A stretch of DNA of 64,000 nucleotides from Hemerocallis citrina (lineage: Eukaryota > Streptophyta > Magnoliopsida > Asparagales > Asphodelaceae), in the NCBI GenBank assembly GCA_017893485.1, contig CM030367.1, forward strand, positions 139,380,388-139,444,387, read 5' to 3'. Positions within the stretch are counted from its first letter, which is position 1. Every line of letters begins with the position of its first letter. A model generated the notes under the pieces. The model made no database searches. It was not told the origin of the DNA and saw only the letters and a program-made list of their open reading frames with translations. The position numbers and the translations under genes are program-made. This document shows positions 1 through 10,185 of this stretch, in pieces.

Positions 1-189
1 CCTCGCCCTCGCAGGCATCGCCTATGGCTCCCTCAAGCTCCACGACATTCTGGATCGCTCCATTTCCCAAACCCCAAACCCTAACAATGGTTGTCGTAGC
101 CGTAATCTGCCCTCTCGTCACCGTCTATGCCTTCGAAGGCGACATGGCCACCAACGCCTCAAAAATCCTCCCCCTCGCCGATGTCTTCA
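1..189. other. Coding-like, C-rich flank left of the Reina-type element
   Basis: This is the left part of the sequence into which the retrotransposon at 190-5964 inserted; its last five bases, CTTCA, are the left target-site duplication. It is C-rich and open in the plus direction, and one frame across 90-189 reads through and continues past the insertion point when the element is removed. I do not recognise the product of this stretch. It may belong to the same degenerate gene as the translocator-like relic at 5965-6590, but the frames do not join cleanly. Confidence 0.35.
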
Positions 190-686
190 TGTTGCAGCTC
201 GCCCTCTGCCAGCGCGTGGGAACGCCGCGGAGCGTCTTCGCACCATTGACCTACAACTCAAGAAGAGATCAAGAAGTGGGAAGGAACAAGATGATGAACG
301 AGAAACAAATTCAATCTATTCATATTTCCCCCAAAATGGGTTCTCTCTAGTTTTATACAAACAGGACGCACGTGCTAAGCACGGAGAAAGACTTCTAACA
401 GAATTCTGTTAGCAGGTGGGTCCCAGCCGAACCGTCACCCACTAATCAGATTATTACAGCTCACTTGACTTATTTACAATAAAACCCCTCTCATTCTACA
501 AATTACATCCCTTCTGATACATCTGATACATCAACACTTTAATACCGAGCTGCCTTGTTCCCTTCCTTCTTCTCCAGCTGCTTCCCTTCTTCTTTAGCTT
601 CTTCTATGACTTCCATTGCTTCTTCTCTAGCATCTCCGATGGCTTCTATGGCTTCAACTGGATCCAAGTTACTGCCACTTGGATCA
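190..686 (-). repeat. 3' LTR of the Reina-like element
   Basis: 497 bp, offset from the right copy by exactly 5278 bp. It holds a G-box-like CACGTG (369-374) and an 18-bp perfect palindrome built on GAATTC (395-412). The gag-pol frame runs into this LTR and stops at 539, so the last 49 or so residues of the polyprotein are encoded by LTR sequence. Confidence 0.95.
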
Positions 687-3600
687 ATCCTTCCCCCATT
701 AAAAGGAGAGTCCAGGGTCTCTCTAAAAGCAGGGAACCTCCAATATATATCCCAATAACTCTCCCAAGTTCCTTCAGCTGCTGTACTGCCTTCCCAGAGT
801 ATGAGAACCTCTGAGATTGCTATTCCTCTCCTTGGCACCATTCTTCTTCCCAATACTGCCATAGGTTTTGGAGTTGCTTCACTATAGTATGCAGGTATTG
901 AGGATGTAAGGACCACTGAGTTACCAATGTGTTTTTTCAGCTGTGATACATGAAACACATCATGAATTTTTGCTTCTTCTGGCAATTTCAAACTGTACGC
1001 TACTGATCCCACCCTCTCAAGCACTTGGTAGGGCCCATAATAGAGAGATGATAACTTGTGCACCCTATGACCCCCGACTGAAACCTGTCGATAGGGTTGA
1101 AGCTTTAAAAATACCCAATCACCAACTGCAAATTCCCTATCTGTGCGATGAGAGTCAGCATTCCTTTTCATTCTCTCCTGAGCCTTGAGTAAGTTATCTT
1201 TTAACAATTGCAATGCCACATCCCTACTCATGAGAGCTTCATCAACAGCCTGAGCTTTGGCAGAATGGGGAATGTATGAAAGTACTGTAGGGGGAGCTCG
1301 ACCATATAAGGCTTGATAAGGACTAACCTTGGTAGAGCTTTGGATGTGGGTATTATAAGAGAATTCAGCCCAAGGAATCCATTTAACCCAATCCTGTGGT
1401 TTATAAGCAGCAAAACACCTCAAATATGTTTCCAATACCCTATTAAGCACCTCCGTTTGTCCATCGGATTGAGGGTGGAAGGCCGTACTCATACACAGCT
1501 TGGTCCCTTGCTCTTTGAAAAGCTCCTTCCAGAATTGGCTAGTGAAGATTGTATCTCTGTCACTAACAACACTTTTAGGCAACCCATATAGCTTGAAAAC
1601 TTGTGCAAAAGCCAATTTTGCCACAGACTTAGCAGTATAGGGATGATTCAATGGTATAAAATGTCCAAACTTACTCAACCTGTCTACTATGACCAAGATC
1701 ACAGTACAACCTTGGCTCTTCGGCATTCCTTCAATGAAATCCATGCTAATGTCTTCCCAAACATCATCCGGAATTGGTAGAGGTTGCAGTAGTCCCGCTG
1801 GGCTTGTTCTCAAATACTTGTTCCTTTGACAAACATCACAGGACCTGATGTACTCCCTCATCTCTTTCTTCATACCCCTCCAGTATACTACCTTCTTTAG
1901 AGAAGGCCAAACCTTATCCACCCCAACATGACCACCTTGAGGAGCTGCGTGTGAATCATGTAAAAACCACTGCTTAAGTGATGAGTCTGGGCTGAGAAGG
2001 ACCCTTCCTTTATAGAAGTAAACCCCATTCACAAACCCATAGTCAGTGTTTCCCTCTTCCAGTTTCAACTTCACCTCTTGATAGAAAGGATTTGATACCA
2101 CTTCTTGTTGCACCAAACTCAACCATTTAGGTTGAACAATAGTATAAGAAAACAGTGTACTCTCTTCATTTTCATCTTCAAATTTCCTAGAGAGTCCATC
2201 TGCAGCTATATTCTCCTTGCCTTTTTTATACTCCACTACAAATTGGTACCCATGCAGTTTGATTAACCATTCTTGCTGAGCTTCAGTATACATCCTCTGT
2301 TCTAGCAGATGTTTAAGAGGTTTATGGTCAGTTCTTGTAACGAACTCCCTTCCTAGAAGATATTGCCTCCACTTTTGAATGGCTAGTAATATGGAGAGCA
2401 TCTCCTTCTCATATGTTGACAAGAGCTTCTTCTTCCCCTTCAACTGTTGGCTCAAGAAAGCAATAGGATGATTCTCTTGCATAAGGATAGCTCCTATACC
2501 TGTGCCACAAGCATCACACTCCAAAACAAAAGGTAAAGAGAAATTAGGTAACTGCAGCACTGGTGGGGTGGTTAAAATTTTCTTCACCTCTTCAAAAGCT
2601 CTTTGGGCTTCTTCAGACCACAGGAAAGCACCCTTCTTAGTGAGCTTTACTAGGGGCCAGGTGAGGGAACTATAATGAGCAATAAATTTCCTATAGTACC
2701 CAGTTAATCCAAGGAACCCTCTCAAAGCTTTGAGACTCTTTGGTCTAGGCCAATCTTGAATGGCTGCCACTTTGCTTGGGTCCACTGCTACCCCTTTGGA
2801 AGACACCACATGCCCCAAGTACTCAACTTGTTCAACCCCAAAATGGCACTTACTGGCTTTAGCATACAGCTGGTTATCCTGTAGGACCTTCAAAACTTTC
2901 TCCAAATGTTGGCAGTGAGTGCACAAGTCTGGACTGTATACTAGTATATCATCAAAGAATACTAGCACAAATTGCCTCAAAAAGGGTCTAAAGATGTCAT
3001 TCATTAATGACTGGAAAGTTGCAGGTGCATTAGACAACCCAAAAGGCATGACCATGTATTCATAATGGCCTTCGTGTGTTCGAAAAGCAGTTTTGTGGAT
3101 GTCTTCTTCTTTCATTCTGATTTGGTGGTACCCACTCCTCAAATCCAACTTGCTAAACATAGTAGAACCCTGTAGCTCATCTAATAGTTCATCTATAATT
3201 GGAATTGGGTACTTATCTTTCACAGTTATATCATTTAGGCCCCTATAGTCTACACACATTCTCCAGCTGCCATCTGCCTTTTTAACCATCACTACTGGCG
3301 AAGAATAAGAGCTGTGACTGGGCCTAATAACTCCACTTTGCAGCATCTCTTTAACAAGTTTTTCTATCTCATTTTTTTGATGCCAAGGATGCCTATAGGG
3401 TCTTTGACTAATAGGTTTAGCACCAGGAATAAGGGGTATATTATGATCACATGATCTGGGAGGTGGCAAGGATAAGTTCTCTTTGAACACTATACTGAAT
3501 TTTTCTATTACCTTTTGGATCTCTGGCTGTGTTGCAATTGGACTGGGCTGATCACATTCAACCTTCTCCATACTCAATGCTGTTCCTGTCAGCTGCAAAA

Positions 3601-5539
3601 ACCACCCCCCTTGCATAGCATGAAGGCTTTTGTTCATTTTCTTGGCAGTAGTCACTTCTAACTCCCTGGACAATAGGCCTAACAGCTGTCTTGATCTACC
3701 TTCCAGCTGAAATTGCATTCTTTTTTCCTTCATGTTCCAAACTATGTCTCCCAAAGTTTCCATCCACTGAGCCCCAAGGACCAATTGACTTGTATCCATA
3801 GCTAGGACATAGAAATCTGCTACAATTGGCACTCCCTGACACATAAATTTTACTCCCTCACACAGACCTTTACTATACAGCATTTCCCCTCCTGGTACTG
3901 TTACCTCCAATTGCATATTTCGATTGGTAGGTAAGTTGATCTTCTTAACCAGCTTCTCTTCGATGAAATTGTGGGTTGCACCAGAGTCAATCAATGCACA
4001 AACTGGAAAGGATTGAATAGATCCACATACTCTAAAAGTTCTAGGACTTGTACTGCCAGCTAGAGTGTTCAAAGAAACTGCAGCTAGTTCAGAACTTAGG
4101 GGCATTTCCGCAACAAAATGCTCCAACACTTCATTCTTTTGCTCTACCTCCAGCTTAGATTCATACTCCGAGGTTTCATCATCAAATGCCCCAAGCATTT
4201 GCATAAAGGTACTCCCCTCATAGGCCCCCAACATATGCATAAATGCTTTCCCTACACATTTGTGTCCCTTTACAAATTTCTCATCACAATGAAAACAAAG
4301 ACCCTTCTCTCTTCTTTCTTTTAAAAACTGCAATACCTGAGGATCTTTAGCCTTAGTTTGAACAGCTGAGGAATAAGGAGTGGACGAGGTAGTTGGAATG
4401 TAAGGTTTATTAGGTTGAGGATTAGTTGCAGTCGAGCTAACTTTTTGAGACTGGAAAGGTGTAGCTACACTTGAAGTATTCTTCACATAACCTGGGGTTT
4501 TCCAAGTTTTCTTTTGATCTTCCAGAATCGATTCCCTAGCTATAGCCTCTCTGTAAGCTTCTAAAACACTCCGGGGATGTTTAAGCTTAACCTCCTTCCT
4601 CAACTCACTCTTCAAGCCCGAGATATAACAACTAACTAGGGATGACATTGACACATTCTTTACCAAGTGACTGCACTTAAGGAACTCTCTATGATATTCT
4701 TGAACTGTGCTATTTTGCTGCAACTTATACAGAGTAGCTTCAGGATCGTCCAATTCAGATGGTCCATATTGCAGTAGCAATTCTTTCTTCACTAACGCCC
4801 AATCAAGCACTCCTCTCTCCTGTTGTTCAAACCACCTCCACCAGAGTAATGCTTCCCCCTTCAAATAGTATACACTAAAAGGCAATTTCTCATAATAACT
4901 CACTCCTTGAGTGTGGAAGTGATGCTCCATGTGGTACACCCAATTGGTTACATCTCCCGACCCATCAAAACTTGGTAGATCTATCTTCGGATGTTTCGGA
5001 AAAAAGGTACTAGACATACCTGGTACTCGCCTACCATCCCTGAAGTCTAACCTCTCCCTGAGATTCCCTTGATACTCATAAGGTTGCTCTCGAGTCCTTC
5101 CGACTCTACGCCTTCCAACTGGTCGATCTCTAGCATCTGGCGACCTACTAATGCTTCCACTTCCCTCAGAATCATTTCGACTGGCGTCTGGATTCCACTC
5201 AGAAGAAGCACGATGTGAGTGATGACGACGCGGAGAGCTCTCCAACAACTTCTCAATGGCTCTCTCAATTCGGTCGATTCTAGATTCAAGGTTGGATTGC
5301 TTGTGAGCAGCACCACTATCATCAGCGGCCGCTCGCGCAATCTGATCCTGTTGCCTAAAACCAGATCGAAATCCAGTTCCAGATCCCAAAGGATGCTCAA
5401 CCTCTTGATTTGGTTCTAGATCTACCTCTTGATCAATCGCCGTCGCCAGATCTGGCTCTGATACCATTGTTGCAGCTCGCCCTCTGCCAGCGCGTGGGAA
5501 CGCCGCGGAGCGTCTTCGCACCATTGACCTACAACTCAA
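539..5539 (-). CDS. Gag-pol polyprotein, intact, Reina-like chromovirus
   Basis: A single 1666-codon frame encoding capsid and replication enzymes for cytoplasmic particles and nuclear integration. Visible domains: gag capsid region about residues 190-345; CCHC-like knuckle about 415-428 (CFHC then HKC); aspartic protease with DSGATH near 518; reverse transcriptase about 735-915 with FFDD at 861-864; RNase H about 1003-1117; integrase HHCC zinc finger about 1194-1237 and a DDE triad at about D1267, D1327 and E1363 with 35 residues between the last two; a chromodomain-like segment near 1555-1610. No stop or frameshift is present. The first ATG (5539) lies in the 5' LTR downstream of a TATA box; another ATG at 5467-5465 abuts the LTR end and overlaps the primer site. 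The C-terminal tail is acidic, Glu/Lys-rich and LTR-encoded. Which ATG is used cannot be decided from sequence. Confidence 0.93.
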   Translation of the reverse strand: MSCRSMVRRRSAAFPRAGRGRAATMVSEPDLATAIDQEVDLEPNQEVEHPLGSGTGFRSGFRQQDQIARAAADDSGAAHKQSNLESRIDRIERAIEKLLESSPRRHHSHRASSEWNPDASRNDSEGSGSISRSPDARDRPVGRRRVGRTREQPYEYQGNLRERLDFRDGRRVPGMSSTFFPKHPKIDLPSFDGSGDVTNWVYHMEHHFHTQGVSYYEKLPFSVYYLKGEALLWWRWFEQQERGVLDWALVKKELLLQYGPSELDDPEATLYKLQQNSTVQEYHREFLKCSHLVKNVSMSSLVSCYISGLKSELRKEVKLKHPRSVLEAYREAIARESILEDQKKTWKTPGYVKNTSSVATPFQSQKVSSTATNPQPNKPYIPTTSSTPYSSAVQTKAKDPQVLQFLKERREKGLCFHCDEKFVKGHKCVGKAFMHMLGAYEGSTFMQMLGAFDDETSEYESKLEVEQKNEVLEHFVAEMPLSSELAAVSLNTLAGSTSPRTFRVCGSIQSFPVCALIDSGATHNFIEEKLVKKINLPTNRNMQLEVTVPGGEMLYSKGLCEGVKFMCQGVPIVADFYVLAMDTSQLVLGAQWMETLGDIVWNMKEKRMQFQLEGRSRQLLGLLSRELEVTTAKKMNKSLHAMQGGWFLQLTGTALSMEKVECDQPSPIATQPEIQKVIEKFSIVFKENLSLPPPRSCDHNIPLIPGAKPISQRPYRHPWHQKNEIEKLVKEMLQSGVIRPSHSSYSSPVVMVKKADGSWRMCVDYRGLNDITVKDKYPIPIIDELLDELQGSTMFSKLDLRSGYHQIRMKEEDIHKTAFRTHEGHYEYMVMPFGLSNAPATFQSLMNDIFRPFLRQFVLVFFDDILVYSPDLCTHCQHLEKVLKVLQDNQLYAKASKCHFGVEQVEYLGHVVSSKGVAVDPSKVAAIQDWPRPKSLKALRGFLGLTGYYRKFIAHYSSLTWPLVKLTKKGAFLWSEEAQRAFEEVKKILTTPPVLQLPNFSLPFVLECDACGTGIGAILMQENHPIAFLSQQLKGKKKLLSTYEKEMLSILLAIQKWRQYLLGREFVTRTDHKPLKHLLEQRMYTEAQQEWLIKLHGYQFVVEYKKGKENIAADGLSRKFEDENEESTLFSYTIVQPKWLSLVQQEVVSNPFYQEVKLKLEEGNTDYGFVNGVYFYKGRVLLSPDSSLKQWFLHDSHAAPQGGHVGVDKVWPSLKKVVYWRGMKKEMREYIRSCDVCQRNKYLRTSPAGLLQPLPIPDDVWEDISMDFIEGMPKSQGCTVILVIVDRLSKFGHFIPLNHPYTAKSVAKLAFAQVFKLYGLPKSVVSDRDTIFTSQFWKELFKEQGTKLCMSTAFHPQSDGQTEVLNRVLETYLRCFAAYKPQDWVKWIPWAEFSYNTHIQSSTKVSPYQALYGRAPPTVLSYIPHSAKAQAVDEALMSRDVALQLLKDNLLKAQERMKRNADSHRTDREFAVGDWVFLKLQPYRQVSVGGHRVHKLSSLYYGPYQVLERVGSVAYSLKLPEEAKIHDVFHVSQLKKHIGNSVVLTSSIPAYYSEATPKPMAVLGRRMVPRRGIAISEVLILWEGSTAAEGTWESYWDIYWRFPAFRETLDSPFNGGRIDPSGSNLDPVEAIEAIGDAREEAMEVIEEAKEEGKQLEKKEGNKAARY
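687..700 (-). other. Polypurine tract (plus-strand primer)
   Basis: On the element strand this reads AATGGGGGAAGGAT and ends exactly at the 3' LTR. It is the expected plus-strand priming site and is also translated within the gag-pol frame. Confidence 0.8.
5455..5466 (-). other. Primer-binding site, initiator-tRNA-Met type
   Basis: The element strand reads TGGTATCAGAGC one base after the 5' LTR, matching the 3' end of plant initiator tRNA-Met. It lies inside the gag-pol frame, and the ATG at 5467-5465 overlaps its first two bases. Confidence 0.92.
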
Positions 5540-5964
5540 GAAGAGATCAAGAAGTGGGAAGGAACAAGATGATGAACGAGAAACAAATTCAATCTATTCA
5601 TATTTCCCCCAAAATAGGTTCTCTCTAGTTTTATACAAACAGGACGCACGTGCTAAGCACGGAGAAAGACTTCTAACAGAATTCTGTTAGCAGGTGGGTC
5701 CCAGCCGAACCGTCACCCACTAATCAGATTATTACAGCTCACTTGACTTATTTACAATAAAACCCCTCTCATTCTACAAATTACATCCCTTCTGATACAT
5801 CTGATACATCAACACTTTAATACCGAGCTGCCTTGTTCCCTTCCTTCTTCTCCAGCTGCTTCCCTTCTTCTTTAGCTTCTTCTATGACTTCCATTGCTTC
5901 TTCTCTAGCATCTCCGATGGCTTCTATGGCTTCAACTGGATCCAAGTTACTGCCACTTGGATCA
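5468..5964 (-). repeat. 5' LTR of the Reina-like element
   Basis: The 497-bp partner of 190-686, containing the element promoter and the first 24 codons of the gag-pol frame. It also carries CACGTG (5647-5652) and the 18-bp GAATTC palindrome (5673-5690). The right duplication CTTCA follows at 5965-5969. Confidence 0.95.
5629..5635 (-). promoter_or_regulatory. TATA box in the 5' LTR
   Basis: TATAAAA on the element strand. It sits about 90 nt upstream of the first gag-pol ATG, so a start of transcription 25-35 nt downstream would give a short leader containing that ATG. CACGTG lies just upstream and may be a bZIP/bHLH site; that role is inference. Confidence 0.6.
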
Positions 5965-6590
5965 CTTCAAAGCTCTAAACCGCCGCCATACGATTCCTCC
6001 ACCTCGTCCCCTTCCAGCCAATCTCATCCACTCGTCAGCTCCTCAAGATTCTCGCCCTCTCCTTCATCTTCTGCTTTTCCGTCTTCTACGACAACACCTA
6101 CCCTTGCTACATCCCCGTCTCCTTTAACCAGGTCATCGGTGCCATCACCCCATTCATTGTCGACAAACTCTGCTCCTCTTCTTCCCAAAATGCCCCAAGC
6201 TCTCTCGACTCCTCCTCACTTCCCAACCCCCTCCATGACCACCCCAGTGGCCGCCTCATCTCCCTCTCCCTCCTCGCCCTCGTCTAAGATGGCACCGTCC
6301 ATCACTTCAACCTCCAAGGGCAAACCGCATCCCCTCCCTTCATTCTCCTTCAACCGCAATGGCTCCGATGCCAGATCCACGTTGACCACCCTTCTTCCCC
6401 GAGTCATCCTCCTCGCTCCCCGACCCCCTTTGTGACTTCCCCGACGACTCCGTCCTCAAAACCCCCCTCTCCACCGTTACCTCCATCTCCTTCCACATCC
6501 ACGGTGACTACCTCCTCCAAATCATTCATCCCTGATACTGTTATTGCTAACAAGAGCAATACCTATGAAATTGTGACCAAGTTATGAGAA
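5965..6590 (+). pseudogene. Relic with translocator-like (TPT/DUF250 family) segment
   Basis: A stretch at about 5990-6165 reads, in one frame, as a segment resembling plant triose-phosphate/nucleotide-sugar translocators, membrane exchangers of plastid and Golgi. The best block is YIPVSFNQVIGAITPF; before it comes a hydrophobic part containing LLKILALSFIFC. A stop precedes it at about 5974 and the same frame stops again near 6285, so it cannot make a full transporter. Sequence beyond 6180 is Ser/Pro-rich and unrecognised, ending in an open stretch that stops near 6587. Upstream sequence at 1-189 may be the other side of the same locus. The family match rests on a short segment remembered from the family, so confidence is moderate. 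Confidence 0.45.
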
Positions 6591-6724
6591 AATTTTGCCG
6601 AAATGCCCTCTTTTTTGAAAATAATTAGTGACCTGCCCTAATTTCCAAAACAATTAGCGAGATGCCCTTGTTTGTGACATGTCAGCAACAAACGTTATTG
6701 GGAAAAACAGCATCAGCTATTTCT

Positions 6725-6928
6725 ATGCCGTTCTTCCCAATAACGGCATCTCTTTTTGAAAAAAATTTCATGCCGTTATTCCCAATAACGGCATAAATTA
6801 TTTTTTGTCTATAGATCTCTACAGTATCAATTGTGGCTCGAGAGAGAATTGCAAATTGAAAGCAACTGATGCCGTTATCTAAGAGAACGACATAGATAAT
6901 ACTGATGTCGTTTTTCACAATAACGGCA
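6725..6928. repeat. Hairpin array, left (ATGCCGTTATT type)
   Basis: Four units of about 25 bp at 6725, 6770, 6869 and 6904. The unit at 6770-6794 is a perfect dyad: 11-bp arm ATGCCGTTATT, loop CCC, then the complementary arm. The others carry one to three mismatches. The spacers between units are unrelated to one another. Confidence 0.85.
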
Positions 6929-7377
6929 TCAGTTATTATCGTTTTGCACAGGTTCCTATAATCGAAAACCCCTCTTCTGTCCCTTTTCACTTGCGATTCT
7001 TTCCTTCCCCACTTCGACTCCGAAAACAACCCTTTAAAAAAAAAAATCCTAAAATCTTCGACTGTGTAATCGATTTTAATTTGGGAGTCTACTCTTCAAT
7101 CTTTCATTAAGAGTGCCAAATCATTCCGAATCTGAAATTATTGTAAGTATCCAAAAACCCTAATTTGTATTTTGTAAAGTTGATTTTGATAGTATGATAG
7201 ATGTGTGCATTGATAGTATAGTACAAGTAATGTACATATGCTGTTATTGAAGTAGTAATTTTGGGAATAACTTTATGTATTGTTAGTGATGTAGGGTTTA
7301 CAAAATATTGAATTGTTGAGAAAGGTGGAATTGTTCATTTTGTTAGGAAAACAATGAATTTGGAGGGATATTTTGTT

Positions 7378-7397
7378 GGGGGGGGGGGGGGGGGGGG
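7378..7397 (+). repeat. Run of 20 G
   Basis: An uninterrupted G homopolymer in the AT-rich leader upstream of the PMD pseudogene. It could form a G-quadruplex, and its length is prone to sequencing and assembly error. Confidence 0.9.
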
Positions 7398-7563
7398 TTA
7401 CGTTGTCATTATGATGATTGCAAGTAGTTCAAAATTTTTTACAATCTTATGAACGATTCGGATATGAGGAATAACGCGTTTGTGATGAATTATACTTAGT
7501 TTATTTTGAAAATTCTTTTACTAAAATTACTGTTGATTACTGTTTGTTATTGTTGACAGGCCA

Positions 7564-9602
7564 ATGGATCCTACACAACCATCTTCTTCGCATGGTGCTG
7601 GTGCTTCTTCTACTTCTTCATTTGGACCACAGGGACATCTGGGTCCATTAGATCCTACCGTTCTATATTTGCAACCAGACCACAGATCACAGGCCGTTTG
7701 GACCGAGGATGTAGAGAAGATGAGTTTCCAGATGCACAACATCATGCCGGTGATCCCCGTATTGAAAATTACTTGGTCAGCAGCGGATTCTACGGGATGT
7801 CGAAGCTGGCGAAAATCAAGTGTGACCACGCTCTACTTACCGCACTTGTGGAGCGATGGAGGCCGGAGACACACACGTTTCACTTGCTGGTTGGAGAGAT
7901 GACGGTCACCCTACAAGATGTAGCTGTGGTTGCGGGTCTTCCGATTGATGGGGTGGTTGTCACCGGCAATTTGATGTTCAACAAGGTTGCATTGGTACTA
8001 GACTATCTCGGCTTGGAGGTGCCTGAAGACGACCACGGCATATTCGTTGGGGAATCCATTAGACGTTCATACCTTGACGATCAGTTCACTCATCGATTGC
8101 CACCTGTGCCGATGGACATCCAACTCCGGAACTATACGCGCGCATATCTACTGTCGATGATTGGAGGGATCCTATTCCCTAACTCTTCAGGTGATGTAGT
8201 CCACCTCATGTACCTTCCACTCATAGGTGACCTGCAGACGGCCAGCCGATATAGTTGGGGAAGTGCGGCTCTAGCCTCCCTCTACCGTGCACTCTGTAAC
8301 TGTTCGATGGGGTCGATTCAAATGATCGGGCCGATGTCCATCTTGCAAATATGGTGTTGGGAAAGAATACACCTCGGCTGACCCCGTGTCACGGTACTAT
8401 CAGAGAGTTGGAGAGTATCCTGTGCTGAGAGCTCCTCTCGGTGCCTACTGGGCGGGGAAGCGTACATGGAGGGATAACCCACGTGGTGTCCTCACCTATT
8501 ACAAAGACGAACTCGATCAGTTGAAGGAAGAGTTCGTCAATTAGACCCCGTACACAGACGATAGGCTGCAACGTCTACCACCCATTTGCACCGCCAATAA
8601 TCAGTTGTGGTTGACCTTAGCTTCACTTGTGAACTTCTCAGTTGTGGAGTTTTATTACCCCGGACGTGTTCTTCGCCAATTCAATGCACAACAACCCGTC
8701 CCCGTAAACTCATTGTACGATCGTAGGATACACAACATCACGGGTCAAGGTCGTTTACCAAACATGGATTGGGCCGATCACCACTGTGCTTATGTTGGAG
8801 CTTGGAATGAGCAGAGGTACGAGTTGGTAGTTGAGGGTATTGTACGGCCGTATGACGGATCGATGCACACAGCTTATATGGCATGGTACCGACGCATCAC
8901 AGGATTGTATGTCGCGCCAAAAATGGATCTTCCCGCGGGTATCCAACAACCAATACCCGCGCACCAAGTTGAACCACCACCTGCACATTCATCATCACAA
9001 CCCATGTATCAACCAAAAGCATCATTATACCGTCTAATGGTAAATAAGATTGTTTGTTCAATTTCAATTATTTCAATTAATTTTACTTATACTTCTTTAA
9101 TTATGTCATACATGGTTTACTATTATAGATCGACAACACATGGGCCATGGCGAGAAAATGTGCGGGTGTCTTGAAGAGCAACGCCAATAAGGCATGCAAA
9201 GAATTGGCAAGAGACCTCCTTTGCAATTGTCGTAGCTCTCTTGAAGAGGTTGGAGATGGTCCACGTTTCAATGAACTAATGCGGTCAACCGAAGAGTAAC
9301 GCCAACAAGTACGACCTACCGCAAGCCAAGCTCCACCACCACCACAACAAGCATTGGAATTGGGAGATCCCCTCGCACCTCAAACTCAACCTCAAACTCC
9401 ATCCCATCATCCACGAAGGGGTAAGACCGTTCGATTCCCTCCTCCGCAAAGCGAATTGGCAAATCAGGAGATTGAAGAAGGAAGAGGTGATGAAGAAGAA
9501 GGAGTTGGTCCTAGTGAACCCGCAACGCAAGAGACATGGGAACGTAGGCGAAAATTCCCCGCTCGAAGGAGAAGAGCACCCCAACACTTCATACCGAGTT
9601 AA
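7564..9602 (+). pseudogene. Plant mobile domain (PMD, MAIN-like) gene, broken copy 1
   Basis: This encodes a PMD protein, a plant family found in the silencing factor MAIN and its homologues and in many transposons. The diagnostic block THTFHLLVGEMTVTLQDVAV lies near 7870-7920, followed by GLPIDG. Breaks: a frameshift near 7710 (the N-terminal part from ATG 7564 is in another frame); a second near 8380; TAG at 8542-8544 where copy 2 has a Trp codon; TAA at 9297-9299 before a Pro/Gln-rich tail that stays open to 9602. A probable intron at 9040-9128 (GTAAAT to TATAG, 89 bp) separates the PMD exon from the C-terminal exon and matches the intron position in copy 2 (63205-63307). The C-terminal exon starts with an IDNTW block, IENTW in copy 2. 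It cannot make a full-length protein. Confidence 0.85.
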
Positions 9603-9639
9603 ACCGAAGAAGTATTTATGTATTATTGGTCTTTCTAGT

Positions 9640-10170
9640 TTTTTTGTAATTGTACACTTCATTTAGTGCATGTTTTCAAAGATTTCAGTTGTGCATTTTT
9701 TGGAACTTGATGTGCATTTAGTATTTGACGTCTGCAAAACTTGATGAACTTCATGAAAAATTAATGAACTTAATTTGAAGTATCTGTGCATGTCTGAATT
9801 TGAAGTATCTGATTTGCAGTATCTGATTTGCAAAATTCATCAAGTTTGTGAACTTGATGAATTTGAAGGATCATTGTAGTATCTGATTTGCAAAATTCAT
9901 CAAGTCTGCGAAACAAAATTCATCAAGTTTGTGAACTTAATTTATCATGTTCATTTGAAGTATCTGTGTAGTTTGTGAACTTGATGAGTTTGTGAACTTG
10001 ATGATACTTAATACTTGATGGTTTGTGAAGATTTAAGATGAATTAGATATTAAAGAGGTTGAATTACAATGATCTTGAAATATGGATGTCTGTGAATTGA
10101 TGAATTGATCAAGTCTGTATGTGAAATTTGTTTTGAATTGATGAAGTCTGCATGCCTATGTAGTAAAAAC
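9640..10170 (+). repeat. Degenerate short repeats (TTGTGAACTTGATGAA-like)
   Basis: Downstream of the PMD pseudogene the sequence is built of irregular repeats of phrases such as TGAACTTGATGA, GAAGTATCTG and GCAAAATTCATCAAG. There is no gene. It fills the gap between the gene and the right hairpin array. Confidence 0.7.
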
Positions 10171-10185
10171 CATGGATAAAAGATG

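Larger units (their letters stand above)
190..5964 (-). mobile_element. Complete Reina-like Ty3/gypsy chromovirus, TSD CTTCA
   Basis: Two 497-bp direct LTRs (190-686 and 5468-5964), each starting TG and ending CA, bound a 5775-bp element on the minus strand. The 5-bp duplication CTTCA lies at 185-189 and 5965-5969. Inside are a tRNA-iMet-type primer site next to the right LTR, a polypurine tract next to the left LTR, and one unbroken gag-pol frame. By eye the LTRs differ at one site (G near 337 against A near 5615), so insertion is recent. Size, single ORF and C-terminal chromodomain-like segment fit the Reina group; that lineage call is inference from domain order. Confidence 0.95.

Noticed and set aside
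5833..6435. Plus-strand open frame of 200 codons rich in Ser/Pro
   Set aside because: It starts inside the retrotransposon LTR and crosses the insertion border, so it arose by the insertion; a different frame holds the translocator-like segment.
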